From assembly GCA_963277665.1 (NCBI GenBank), contig OY728136.1:809001123-809065122 (forward strand): a stretch of DNA of 64,000 nt, written 5' to 3'. The translations under genes were made by a program, and so were the position numbers. Positions 11,202-25,400 of the stretch are shown here, one piece after another. Under the pieces are notes generated by a model. It was not told the DNA's origin, searched no databases, and saw only the letters and a program-made list of their open reading frames with translations. Position 1 is the stretch's first letter. The number at the start of each line of letters is the position of its first letter. Origin of the DNA: Viscum album (Eukaryota > Streptophyta > Magnoliopsida > Santalales > Viscaceae).

Positions 11202-11489
11202 GGAACTTCCTCCCTCTTCTCTTTACAAAATTTTGAGCCTTCAATCTCAGACAAACCCTGCCCATTTACCTCCTTAACATCCCTAGAGACATTATATATG
11301 TTATGGTCTCCTCAAAAGACCAACTCTATTGCCTTAAGAGGAATCATAAAAGAGGTTCGTCAAAGAAGAGGTAATCTCCTCTACTGATTCTTTCAAATTT
11401 CTTTCTTCTTCAACTTCTTCTTATTTAGTTGTTTAATTATAATGTAATAACATTAGTATCACAAATATACTGATATTTTATTATAAATA

Positions 11490-11980
11490 TGAAACAACCT
11501 CATTTCACCTTCTATCATTCCTATAGAAAATGAAATCACCACTCATGCGTACGTACGGAATACCATCTCCACGTCGTGGTGTAATTTGTTTTTCCACCAT
11601 CACCTTACTTGGATGGGTATAATGGTGTAAAGAATAACTATGTATAGTTATTATAACATCATACTTATTTTGAGATATTATATCATCCACTCCAATTCAA
11701 TTTAATAATTATGGGAATGATATCATCGCTCGTGCGTTCGTACGGATTACCGTCTCCATGATGCAATGAGATTCATTCTGCATGTTAACCACTCAAAAAT
11801 GATTATAATGTATATATAATGAATAATAATGAAATATATGACATTATAAAGATACTGTATTTATGTATATATATATATATGTTTCATCTACTTACTTCCA
11901 TTCAAGTCAATAAGGAAAGGAAAACAGTTTTCATGCGTATGTACGGCCTACCGTCTCCATGAATAGTGTATTTCATTTCA
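11490..11980 (+). repeat. Three tandem hairpin modules in the element A 3' LTR
   Basis: This is the second copy of the array described at 5190-5675. Order and spacing are the same, with cores such as CGTACGTACGGAATACCATC. Module 3 keeps the TTCATG/CATGAA stem exactly, although neighbouring bases differ from the 5' copy. Confidence 0.65.
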
Positions 11981-12481
11981 TTTATCTATCAATTATATAT
12001 ATATACTGAATATATGATGTATAAATCATTATTTACATTATATAAGTAATTAAATCATGATATAAGTAATAATAATATCAATAACGACAAGTGTAAATAC
12101 ATATGATAAATAAAACGATTTTACCCAAAACGCTTCTTTAACATGGAATTTACAAAAGAACATGTAATATAAAGTCATAAGTGAACCATATATGACATCA
12201 TAACAATGAATATGATTCTGTAATAAGTCAATGAAATTATTTAAATCATTATATAAGAGTTTTGGATACATATGAATCATATCAGACCTAAGGTAAGGGA
12301 TAACTTTTCCAATCCTGTTTTTATCCGAGATTGTTTATTCGTAAGTATTTACTTGGGTTATATTTATCATCCATGTCCCTATTTTCTAAAAAAAATTAAT
12401 TTATGTTTAAAGTCATTTTTACCCATTTTTTACTTTTACTTCATGGTATGTAATGAATCATTTTTATTTTTACCATACGAG

Positions 12482-12510
12482 GTGCTTTTGGACTATTCCG
12501 GCAAAAGTAC
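12482..12510 (+). other. Conserved-loop hairpin in the element A 3' LTR
   Basis: GTGCTTTT faces AAAAGTAC around GGACTATTCCGGC. The single change from the 5' LTR arm leaves a G-U pair, so the stem is preserved. Confidence 0.5.
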
Positions 12511-13589
12511 GAGAATAATGTTTTTTTAACTCATACGGCATGAACGGATTTTTACAATTTCATAATGCCTAATTTTCAAGAAGATTATTCTACAATTTTT
12601 CATGATTATTTTCAACAAAAACCTTTTCTTTTAAAATTTCATGGCATTTTGGGAAAAGAAAATGATTTTGAAGAATAAAGGATATTTTCCTCAAGAATTC
12701 ATTTCAAGTGTTTTATCAAAACTATTTTTCCATCTAAGATGACATTATTAAGTATGTATATGTTTCGAGTATAATGTTTCTATTATTTACATGGTTTTAT
12801 TTTACTTATGATGAAATGATATCCATTTCTTTTATGTGGATTATGTTATGATGGGATGAGGTTTATGAAACCCATTTTATTCGTTGGGTTATTATGAATG
12901 ATGTATGTTTATTTTGTGGAAAAAGTAAGAATGATTTCATTATTAGATTGGTGGGACCTATATCTCCCTCAAATGAATTGGGTAAATATTTATATCTCAT
13001 GAGATAGACATTACTAGAATAGTAAGTTAATCCGATTTCATGATACCGGACTAGAATGAGGAGTGAACTCGATTCAGAAAGAGACTTTTTCCACTACGAT
13101 GGTCTTGGTTGGAATGCCTTGGCAACTATGGAAATCATATCATGTTCATAATGGTTACCACAATTACATGTTTTATTCCCATGATATTTTATAGTAATTG
13201 ATGTTCCTTTATTATATATACCTTACGTACTTCCAAGATTTATGTCATTGCTCATGATTTTGATGTTTAGATTTTATGTTTAAGTTTTTGCATTCAAATG
13301 TTTATGGATTGTTTTACGTTCCCTATGTTTACCCTTACAGAGCATTTGAGCTCACCATTTTTTATGTTTTATTTTCCCCAGGATATAATGAAAGTTTTCA
13401 GGTAAGAAAACAAAAGGGAAAGTTCTTTATGGGAGATGTTGAAGATCATTCACCATGATTAGAAGATTATATTCTGAGTTTCCAAAGACACTAAACTATT
13501 ACAGTCCTTTGCTGTTTGTTTTTATTATGTATTAAGTATTCTGAAAATTCAATGTAATGTCCATTTAAGCCAATATTTTGGTCTCTATA

Positions 13590-13594
13590 ATTTT
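13590..13594. repeat. Target site duplication of element A, right copy (ATTTT)
   Basis: This copy is identical to 3212-3216 and directly follows the last LTR base. Confidence 0.85.
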
Positions 13595-14655
13595 CAACAC
13601 ATTCTCACCTAATGAGACCTTGAAAAAATAATTTTCACCTTTCAAATAAATCATAAAACACACCCAAGAGGCACTATAAGAAAGAACATAGTAAAAATAG
13701 GCACTTACCCTTTATCAAATCAGTTTCCATTACATAAAAATTCCAAAAATATTATTTTAACACACTTTTCAACACACAATAAATTCATAAAATGAATTTA
13801 AATAGACGATCAAGCCTATCAAAAACATATAAAAATGTTAAGGCATTGAAACACCTACCTAATGTGTAAACACATCTAGAAATTTGTATGAAACCCCATT
13901 AGCACCACAATGGGATCCTATAAAGAAATGATTAAATAAATAACATCAAAATTGAACCATATTATATAGGGAAAACCCCTAAAAATTAAACCCGACCCAC
14001 TAGAGAAATGAGACCCCATATAAAGAAGAAGAAAACCCTATAAAAGAAAAACAAACTAAGAGGAGGGGGACTTACCTGAAGAATACACGATGAACTGTGG
14101 AAAATTTCACACAAAGATTGGTTCCAAATAGGTCTAGGGTATCTAGGTGGATCTCTATTAGATAAAAATATATAGTGGGAGAGAAAGGTGAGGAATTATG
14201 GTCAAATATTGAGATGGAAAAGGTGTAAAAATAGAAATTTTAAATAGTTGTACATCTCTCATGGTTATCCATCATGGTTTAGAAAAACATGTTGTAATCG
14301 TGAACCCCACACTATCCAAGAGGCACACGCTGCATTGTTAGACAGAATAGTTTACAAACCATGCGCTAACCATGTGTTAGCCACTTTCCTGAAAACACAC
14401 ATTGGCACATGATTACCTAGGTAGGGCACATGGTTTCCCATAAAAGATCCCAAACCATGAACCACCTACATTCCAGACCAAATTTTTAATTTTTCTCCAA
14501 AAAAATGGGGAACCTGAGGGGAAATGCAAAGTAAAAAATAAACTGAAGATTACTCTGAAAAATAAAACCCATCACTCCCGAAAATCTATAGAAAAGACAA
14601 ATAATTAGTATCAAACTGAAATGAAATGTGAAACAAAAAACCCCAAGGTGTGATA
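13595..14655 (-). repeat. Right part of LTR-like block E
   Basis: This is the continuation of 1788-3216 after the insertion of A. On the - strand the block appears to open with TATCACACCTTGGGG (complement ending at 14655), a mutated TGTAACACC-type LTR start. It includes words such as AACCATGCGCTAACCATGTG (about 14358-14377) that recall the inverted GTGT/ACAC words of other LTRs here. No C-rich run follows at 14656, so no polypurine tract is evident and a solo LTR is possible. Confidence 0.35.
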
Positions 14656-16334
14656 AAGGGTTTTTTTATTTTTCTTATTTGATCATTCACATTGATTATG
14701 TCATCATCCCCTTGTTATATTATTATGCTAATTGATGACATACTACAATTATGCATTATTTTTTATCATATTGAGCATTTGACCTCACCTTTATTATATT
14801 TAACTTTCCTAATATTTTAATGAATTGATATTTAACATGGAATTCCAATAATTTATTTCATATTGATGATGATGATGTATTTATAAGGTAATTAAAATCT
14901 ATTTTAAGTTAGTGAAATATTCATTTATTATCTTGTGAATTTATTATGTAAGAAATTATCCTAATTTATTATATATATATATACATAAAAGGACATCAAT
15001 TATGTAAATTATACCCATTTTTTATATAATGTTGTACAGTTTGATTGAAAAAAGTATCTTTATAATTTTTATCATCAAATATGGGAATGTTATGTTATGA
15101 ATTAATACACATGATCTAGGAGTGTAGGTTTTGAGATACTATAGTTAGAATCAATATTTTCTTTAGATAACTTTTGAGATTAGGATGTTTACATGTTAGG
15201 TTATATTTAATGTTAGGGATAGTATCATTTGAATATAATATTAATAATTATAATATGTCTAATTTCATAGACACCTAATTTGATTTTTTTATGTAGTAAA
15301 AATTTTGAGGTTATCAATGATTTGATATGAGATATTTTATTTGGTGGAAGTTTATGTAATATATAATTTTAATGTAAATTATTCCATTTATTTGTGTAGA
15401 AATATGTTTTACATTATTGATTCCATTAATGTTATATATGATCTTGGATATTTATGAAATTATGGGAATAAGAGTATTATCATATCAATTACCACATGAT
15501 AGAAATGTGATTTCGTGAATCAGGGACAAATGTTACCTAACAAACAAGATCACCATATTTTTTTGATTTAAATATTGAAGTTATGGGATAACCCTTGATT
15601 TTACTTGGGATATACAGTAGTGAATTAATTTATTTTCATATTTGGGTATTACTATAGAAATTTTGATGTTAAATTTATTATAGTTTGTTCACATTGGGAA
15701 TTATCTTACCATGTGATTACCAAATTATTTTGTGATAATTTGAAAAGATTGGTGAAATTTCTCGACCATCCCATCAATGGTTATATGGTCTTAAAAGGGT
15801 GATTTTAGTGCTATAAGAGTTAATAATTCATCTTGAATACTCGTCCTTTTACATGAATGTTGTGATTTTAGAGGAAATTGATAAAAATATGAACATTTAC
15901 ATATTATTTAAGTATTTATTTTGCCTGTATGGTATGATAATACTTTAACTCTATAAAAATGACCTTAAAAAATTACTATCCAATTAAATTAAATTTTAAT
16001 GAACCTATTTTTATTTAGATCATCAAATATTTTTGTTTTTAGGAACATAAAATTATATTTATAATTCTCTTATTTGTGATCAATGACCTCGATCACTATA
16101 TATATATATATATATGTTAATTTTTTTCTATCATTCACATCTACGTTCTCTTTATGTCGAACCATAGTTAGGCATAACTTCTAGTGACCATTATGTATTC
16201 CACATTATCTTTTTAAGAGTATTATTTATTTACTATTTTTATGATGTGGTTTTCAATAGATGAATTCTAAAAAAATTAAACCTTTGATAACCAAGATGAA
16301 TTCTGATAAATAAATATTATTAAGTGGGTTATAA
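14656..16334 (+). mobile_element. Element F: LTR tail and interior of an old element A relative
   Basis: GAGCATTTGACCTCACC near 14773 matches the conserved GAGCATTTGAG-TCACC box near the end of A's LTR. Between about 16100 and 16334 the sequence follows A's pre-PPT block (TTCTAGTGACCATTATG, TTTTTATGATGTGG, GAATTCTGATAAA), ending in an eroded polypurine tract TAAGTGGGTTATAA. The interior between about 15000 and 16100 shows no gene or domain. The insertion of E at 14656 separated this from its left part. Confidence 0.5.
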
Positions 16335-16430
16335 TGTTAAATCTCAAGATTTTTTGGAATATAATTTTTTAAATTAATTTAATTTTTTTGATAGTGAGTG
16401 TTACATGTAAAAAAGAGTTTTGTTTTTTAT
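16335..16430 (+). repeat. Start of the element F 3' LTR
   Basis: TGTTAAATCTCAAGATTTTT aligns with A's LTR start TGTAACACACCGAGATTTTA and is followed by a matching TTAATTTAATTTTTTTGATA stretch. Beyond about 16430 I can no longer follow the alignment, through decay or a further insertion. Confidence 0.5.
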
Positions 16431-19400
16431 ATGAAAAAATGAGTCACTTCAATATCATTTATTTCACACAATAATGATTTATACCAAACACTAATAAACT
16501 ATTAAATTAAATAATTAAATTGATTCAATACCCATCAAAACTATAACTTAATATAACCAATTTAAATCTCTTCAATTTATACTTTCATGCTAAAAATGCA
16601 TTTTTATAAAAAAAATCCCAATTCACTGGGATTTGGGTTTTCCAACAACCAATTTAAATCCAAATAATAAAAATCCCATTAATTACATTAAAATTAAAAT
16701 AATTTAAATTTAAAAAAAGAATGTAGAGTTAATATAATTTTAGCATCGTAACAAACCCACCAAACTCATAGATGCTAGTCTCGAAGTGTCAAAACCTATT
16801 TGATATTTTCTAAGGAGGAATAACAATAATGGAATCTTAAAGAATCCTGAATCAAACTATGTTTTGGATCCATATCAGTGGGTATAGTTTTTATTATAGT
16901 ATGTGCAAAAAAACACCTTTTGATGAATGTAGTTTCAATAAGTATAATCTGATGAGCATTCCAATAAAGAACACTATGTTACCATAATGATTTGATCCTT
17001 ATTAGAAAAACTGAATCATTTCGTTGGATTTTAAAAAATATAACATGAAATCATTAATAAAATTTTATTCAAGTTAAATGAAATTCATATTAAATAAATT
17101 GGTATTTTATGAAAACCCATATAAATGTTTTGTTTAACTTAACAATATATAAGTTATCACATTACAAATCATACATATGATCAAAATTATCTTATATATC
17201 ATAGTGAATCCTTGACCATAAAACATTTCCATATGAAATTATTAGTTCTTTTCAATTTTTACTTGGATATATTATTAATTCTCATATACATATTTAATAT
17301 TATCTAAAATATGTTCCATGTCATATTGATTCTCCCAGTGTTTCTTATATAAAATCGATAAAATATTACATATCATATCAAGGTATTAAGATTTTGTAAT
17401 ACCATATTATATGGGATATTATGTATTCCTATGTCAAATATTGAACTCAAACTCATAATTCCAAATGTTCCTTGAAATAACTCAAAACTATTTCAGGATT
17501 TCTTAATGAATCTTCAGCCCCCAGAACACATATCAGAACCACATAAATGAAATTTGAAATTATTAATCCATTATAAATATAATAAATACAATTACTACTA
17601 TATATAAATTTTATAATCACACATTATGATTATTTCAACACAATTATGCTAGTTTAACACTTTCTTTATCTTTTTTCAATAAAAGGGAATCAATTAATTA
17701 TCAAATTAATATATCACCATTCTCAATATTGCACTCACTATTATCTTATTCAATATTCACCCTCATCCATGTATATTATCATTTAATTTACGACCACAAA
17801 TATTGGAGATAAAAGGATGTAAAATCACTTTAATTTAAGTCATCTTATTATTATTCAACAAAAACCACTCTAAGATTTATAATAGCCATGTTCTCAAACT
17901 CTATAAAAATATATTAAATTGGGTGTTAAGAAACTAGATGCATAATTCATACCTAATTTAATATAATTATATCTCAATATCAATCACATATAAAATAATT
18001 ATTTTCCATGATCCTATTTCTCCCAAAACTCCATGAAAAATATTCTTTCCCATTTTCAATATCTATTTTCAACATCACTAAATTTGTATAATACCTTGAG
18101 AAAAAAATTCACAATATCCATATGAACCATAATATGTCTCACTCCTCATTCATTAGGCTCTTCAACATCAGCCAAAATGTATTTTATTCAAACTAATTAT
18201 TATAAAAATAAAATCTTCAAAACAGATTAATATATTAAAACATATTTCAATTTAGGGAAATATTTAGCAAGTGCACTATTTATAACTACATCTTATATGT
18301 TGTTCTATGTGTTTTCAATAATATTCTAAAAAAAACTATTTTATTCATCATAATATTTCATTATAGTGTATAAGAAAATATTTCTCTAATATTTAATCAA
18401 ATATTATGGATAAAACATTTTTGTCTAAGATAAAACTCTATTTATCCTCAAATTATTTTAAAATCTGTTTTAGAGTATTAACAATCATATAACATTTGTA
18501 TTTAAAGAATAATTTCATAATATTTATAATAATTAATTTTTTAAAAATAAAATCTATTTTAATAACAGAGAAATAAACTTAATATAATTAACCTTTATTT
18601 AAAAAAATATAATTATAGTATAAATAATTTTTATGAAACTATTTAATGTAAAAAAATTAATATTTGAATAAAAATTTAAAACCTCATTCATAAATTAAAA
18701 TTTTGTTTTAAAAATATATTTTTTTTCAAAATAGATAAATTGATATCTATAATCTTAATACTATAATTGGTCTCTCTAAAGAGTTTCATCCACTACTTAT
18801 GGTATTTTGGAAAATTTCATCACAAAATTCAATATAACCCATAATGGAAACAATTAGATTTTATTAAAATTTATTTATTATTTTTAGAATAATTTGGTGT
18901 AGGACCACTAAGACATATACTATTCTCTTTATGGAAAATTAGACTTTCATTCATGTACCATCATTATAGATCCTGATCATGGACATACAACATCCTTTTT
19001 TATAATCCAAAATATATTGAGGAGACATGGAGAACATTTTTTAACTCCTTACTTATATAATTCACAAAAAAATATTATATCCATTCAATATTTTATTTGA
19101 AAATATAATATAATATTACTTAATGCAAGGGGGTTGGATTAATCTCCATAATTCATTAGCATACCCAATCATACTAAGTACATGTATTGTGATGGATAGA
19201 CAATCAATCATATTGTAATAAATTATTGATATATAATTTAAAAATCTATCATATGTATCTGGTTCTTTATATAGAAATTTTGGATTTTTTATTATTTAAA
19301 ATGAATCCATATTGTTGTCCTTCTTTTAATGGTTTTGACCTATTGAAAACACCATAAATAGAATATTTAATCTACTAAAATAATCATTCTATTTTTGACT

Positions 19401-22400
19401 AGATTCATCATCATGAGATTCCAAAATAATTATTTTAAACATTGAATGTTATTTCTTATTTAATAATAATTCTAAATTTTGAATGCAGTTCCATGAAGTT
19501 TCTACAATTAATCTCATACATCTTTAACATTAATTTTTAATTTAGATTTAATGATGATGATATCAATATATTTAGAAATTATATTCTTTTTAAATGATTA
19601 TTATATTTTTCAATCACTTTATAAGAACATGTATTATAATATCTCTTAAAAATATGACAATAACGTTTTAAATACAACATTTCCAATAGTGGCCACATAT
19701 CCATATTGCACTAAATAATTTTTTTGATTTATTTTTTTCACATGTCAGAACTATTTAGGTTTTCTATCACAAAAAACCTATCACATATGATTCTTTTTTT
19801 TCATGAGTATACAACCCTTTTCCCAAATACATCATATAGAAAAACTCATCTATATTTTTTTCGTATCAAAAAAAGCATCATTTTATAGATTAGTATAACC
19901 CAAATATTAATTCAAATATATGTATTTAAGCATACTAGGGTTACCCATAATCTACATTACATACCTAAGTTAATTTAAAGGCACCCTACCTTGGAATAAC
20001 ATATCCATTTGGATAATTATGGTCTAGAAAATTGTTTACATTGGAAGGAATATGGCACTTACAATTTTTGGGTGTTTTATATTCTCACCATTATATCACA
20101 GTTATTCCATCAATTTATACATGATTATAGTATTTACTTATTTAATCTTGTACCATAAAACAAATTATAATTATAAAAAAATAATATATAAATATTTACT
20201 TTACTCATGATTTTTGTTACAAAACAAAAATATATATATTTAATATATATATTCATTAAAATTAATCTCATATAGGTGACTTGAAAAAATTTCATGTACA
20301 ATCATAGAATCATTTAAAAACAAAATTTAAATAGGTTAAAATATTGTGTGTCAGGTTTCTGACAACATCTTTTCTAAAAATGATTCCAAAATCATGAACT
20401 AGTGATCATTCCAATCTATATTCTCACTATACATAAATCATTAATTAAGAGAAACAAAAATTAAAATATAACACTATCATAATGTATGTAAATAACCTAA
20501 TCAATATTTAATTTCAAATAAATAAATCATAAAATTAATCATGGTTATGTTTTAATGTAACTAAATCTCATGGTATAACCACCATGAAACTATTTATGTA
20601 CATAGTATTTTATTTATAATATGAATTTCAATAATTTCAACAAAAATCACACACCCATTTATTATATAAAAATTTTAATAAAAAAGTAAATTATATAAGT
20701 AAAAAAATTCCTAAATATAGTAATTATAGAAATTTTTTTGAATATTTCATAACAAATATGTATAAAAATATTTTTATAATACATTTTTATGGATATGCCA
20801 TAATAAAAACATGCTTTTAAAAAATAATTGAAAAAAATTAATATAATCAATTTATATTGAATTTAATTATTAATTGATAATATTAAAAATATATAATATT
20901 TTTATATTCATTTACAATATGATCAATATATTATCTTTTTATTTAAACACGTTATATAATCCATATACCACAAATTTACTTTTATTTAAACAAATTATTT
21001 AAACAATATGTCACTCATGTGATAGAAGGTCACATGACCTAGGGTCGGCCAGTGAAATCATTAGAACATATATCTTTCATATGGTGAGATAGTAAAATGG
21101 TGATATTGGTGAGAAGGACGCATGATAGGATTGAGGTAAATCATTGTAGATGTGTTGAACAACTGTTGTATTAGCATCCATGTTGGTGTCAATTGTTTGG
21201 TCACTATAGGGTCATCCACAACAATGGTTGATGGATGTATTGGTATGAGGTAGGTGTGTTGGGTGAAAATGGTAATATGGGGCCAAAAATAAGTGTGGAT
21301 AATAATTTAAGGGGTATTAGTTACCACTCATGCCCTCATAGTGTAATTAGGCGATACATTGAGCGATTAGTGTCCCTCCCTCAACCATTTGATTCTACGA
21401 GATGAGATGGAACACCATTCACCAAAAAATGGGTGGGGGTTATAATATTTGTTAGAATCCCCACTAATGGAACAATGGGAATTATATATATAAATTCTTT
21501 TTGGTATATTGTGATAATAACTATGTCTCTAAGGTGAAACCAGATTCAGAGATGGACCAACCAGGGGTTATGTACGCATGTCATGGTTTGTTTTCCCAAC
21601 ATGGAAAAATTAGTGGATCACAATGGAATGGGAAACAAAACACCCATTCATTTCCACTTTATTGGTGTGTATTAATACTCAATGTTCTGGATCCCTACCC
21701 TAAATCACCTCTATTAAGAACACCATGAGGCCTCCACATGGCTCAAAAGTCTAGAAATCCATTTTATAATATGTATTACTCAATGTGGTGTGGGTTCCTT
21801 AAATTAAAAAAATGGTTGGTCATAATCTATCATAACTATTATTAATGTGAGATAAATGGGTTATTGTCCCTCTCTCGTTGAAGATAGGCCCTTACATATC
21901 TATTCTGTGCAACATCAGATGTGGGTTCTATACCAGATTATTTCATCCCATCGATTTATAATCTTATCATGGTAAGACACAAATCCTATACTGTGATATT
22001 AGTGAGGTGATGCGGGGTTTCTGATATATTTTTGGTTATATTGGTAGGTTTTAATTCTCCATTGACCAATATTTAACATATTTCAATAGTTGTGTTACCC
22101 TATGGGTTTCCAGAATGGTGACATGGTTTTTTGGGTTGTAGGTGTGGTAATTTCTCAACTATAAAAATGAATTATCATGAATTGGGAAATTATTTAGGGT
22201 TTATATTAGTTATGAGTGAGTTTAATAAGTTGAAATTATTAGATTATTCAATACATTTGACTAATTGAGAACCCCTAGGTAGGCATTGAGATGTGATATA
22301 GTGTTAGACTATCAATACAATAATTTTTGAACTTATCATGATACTGTGAATCCCTATATTTCCATGAGATAAAAAATTCATGGATTGGACTTATATGAGT

Positions 22401-25400
22401 TCATAATCCATGAATCTATGTTTCCTCTATTGGTAGATAATATATGGATATCACAATTTTATAACTCGTTTATTATTGCATGTTCTGATGTTAAATATGA
22501 CTTATTTCTTTCCATTCCACTGTGTTTTTTTGGCATCCTTTCCAATATGATTATACTCACCCCAACACATGATTATTTAACAAAATTTTTTTGTCTTTAT
22601 AGAAGGAACAAGTTTCAAATATGGAATTGGTGGTGTTTGAGTTAGTGTGGTCTTTTTAAAGAAGATATTTACTGATTATTATAGATGAAAGATGGAGTTT
22701 TGTTGTTCATAATTGTTGTGGGGTCAATTGTGATTGATGATCGATCATGGAGTTTGGTCAATAATGATAATCTCTGTAGTGTATTATTCCAATTAGATTT
22801 GGATGCATGACAGTTTTACGACCCCTTCCTTATTTTCTTATGTGTATTTTTTATAGTATTTTATATCTCAAGACTATATTGTAAATATTATATTTGTGTG
22901 TGTACACACTACTTCTGCTATTATTTATCTTATGGATTAGATTTATGTGTTCTTTGTAGGTCGATTTTGGATATGAAAATCATTATTGTTTGATGTATGT
23001 GTATTAGGTTATATCCATTTTCTCCTATCATATTTTATGTGATATTGGGGGGTAAAACTCATCTTATTGTCTACTAGTGGGGCCCTGCTGTATTGGGTTA
23101 TCTAAAAGTTGAATTTGAGTGGTGGAGTCCTATAGAAAGAGTTTTAATTTTCATTCATGTATAGACTAGTTTATGAAATTATATAATTTTTAGGGGGTTA
23201 CTATGTTCATTTATCAACCTAGGGATACTGAAAAAAAAAGATGAAGAAAAAGTATCATTTTTGTGACATTGATAACTAATTATTCAACTTGTATCATTGA
23301 GGAATCACAATATGATACAAACAATGTGGTATATGGATAATTTATTAGTTAGTTATGAACCTTCATGTCCTTTCAATATAAAATATTCTAAATATAACAT
23401 AATTATATATTCTTCTATACATATACATTCTGAGATCCATTGATATCATTAATTTACATAGTGGAAAGGTCTTGTTGATCCCGTAATTATATTTCAGCCT
23501 CACATAATCGGTTATTGAGTTATCATTTGTTGTTTTATAGGCTTTGTTTAGAGTTATACTTACACCATGACTTGAGAGAATTTAACAACAGTTTAATATT
23601 ATTAAATATATTTGTTATATATTTAGTGGTAGTACCCTCTATGTTAAATGATATTACCCATACGATATATATATATTACTAATGTTCATGGATGAGTGGA
23701 CAAATAGGTTTTTGAGGAGGTTAATACTCATGTGACTAAGGATTTGTGTATTAAAAGACTCATATTTCAATATTTATTCAAAATTATGATTAAAATATGA
23801 TGATTCTTGTGTTGTGTTTCCTACATAGTATAGTGAAAATGTAGTAGATTATAATTTTCTCATATTAAAGTCAATATTTTATATTTTTGTTAGATATGGA
23901 TTATTTTTTTCTTGATTGAGTATTACCTATGGATGTTGCTCCCTTAATAGAGTAGTGCGATCGTGTTTGATTTTTTTGACGATATCTATTGGAATCCTGA
24001 AATTTTTTACCATTATGTTTCACAATATAATAATTGGAGCTCAATGGTTCAAGAGAATGAATTATAGGAATAGTTTTTAACATGTTCTTTTATTTTCATA
24101 TAAGAACATGAATTTTGGTGACCCTAATATGGAATTGATATATTCAGTATTCTTATTAAATGTGAACCATGATTAGATAATAAGTTTTTAATTTTCTTAG
24201 GTTTTAGGGGATTATTATGTTATTTTACAAGTTAAATAAAAGGATTTTATATTCTATGCTCAGTAGAATCATCATGTAATGTAATAAAATAATAGTAATG
24301 TGTGTACCAATATAATAGAATGATCTATAATTAATCCTAGATGGATAATTCATAATGAATATCAAAAGATAAGTAGATGAAATCCCATTACTTTTATGGG
24401 GATAACACCATAAAAAACCAATGAAATTTCATGAGTATTTATTAATTTATAAGGGGTGTTATATTCTACATGTAGTTTTAAACTGTGTTTTTGAGTGAGG
24501 GGATAATTGGGAGGCCAAAAAAATTAGTTGTACCCAGTATAAGGGATCTCATACCTTTATATATCAATACCTAATCTATTTTATTTAATCAAATACATCA
24601 TCTATATTTATTGTATCGATATAATATTATTCCCATTAAACATATTCATTAAATTATTTCATTGTATTAAATATATTATATAGATACAAAATATATTCCC
24701 TTTAAACTATAAATAAGGAAAATTAGAATAATTTTAGAAGTAGCATATACATCCACCTCATTCACATTCATATTTTTGTTGAAATTCTATAATCATCTAT
24801 TTACACAAAAATATCATATGTTATTTATGAATAAATTAATAACTCTTTTCAAATACATCCAAAATTCCCATTAGATGTGGTTATGACATACTCTCTTAAT
24901 TTTTTAAAAATCACCTTTCAAAACAATTAATTATTAACAAAATTCCAAACTATGATTCCATTGGGGGCATAAATGAATTTAGAAAAATAAAACATCCTTA
25001 TTTCTTGGATGTATGCAAAAGAAAAAATTAGAAACACATCAATGATAAAAAATATACTAAAGGATATGGTATAATATCTATCAAACACACTTATATCTCT
25101 ATTAATAATTATCACACAAATGATTTATCATATAGATAATATAAAAAACATTATGATTTTTTTACCATTCCATACATTAACCACTATACATGGTAAAATA
25201 TCAATGTAGTTTAGGAAAAATCTTATTTTATTGATTCCCTAAAAAAGATTGTCCAATTTGATTAATTCATCACATGTAATTACTTTAACTATTATGCACA
25301 TCACATATCCTTGATCCATTTAAAAAACCATCATATGTTACTCACCTATGAGTAGACATACATTCCCTCAAACTAATTTGGTTGAGGGGTGTATGTATTT

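Larger units (their letters stand above)
3217..13589 (+). mobile_element. Element A: complete but non-coding long-LTR Ty3/gypsy (Tekay/Del-like) element
   Basis: The full structure is present: 5' LTR 3217-7290, PBS at 7293, decayed interior, polypurine tract ending at 9518, 3' LTR 9519-13589 and a 5-bp ATTTT target duplication. The LTRs (about 4.07 kb each) are almost twice as long as the interior (2228 bp). Family hints are the LTR start TGTAACACcCCGgG, the initiator-Met PBS, a gag zinc-knuckle tail with CxxCGKxHxG layout, and the reading NFEGGIHFKGGRM across the polypurine tract, which resembles the C-terminal end of Del/Tekay chromovirus polyproteins. Protease, RT and integrase are not recognisable, so this copy was either non-autonomous or has been gutted. 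By eye the two LTRs differ at about one base in ten, which implies an old insertion. Confidence 0.9.
9519..13589 (+). repeat. 3' LTR of element A
   Basis: It starts TGTAACACACCGAG after the polypurine tract and ends GGTCTCTATA (the final CA is mutated to TA) before the ATTTT duplication. It is collinear with the 5' LTR, with the TATA box at 11194, the donor at 11371, hairpin modules at about 11536-11583, 11723-11771 and 11926-11970, the second hairpin at 12482-12510 and the acceptor at 13381. Module 1 here pairs CACCAC with GTGGTG perfectly, where the 5' copy has a G-U pair. Confidence 0.9.
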
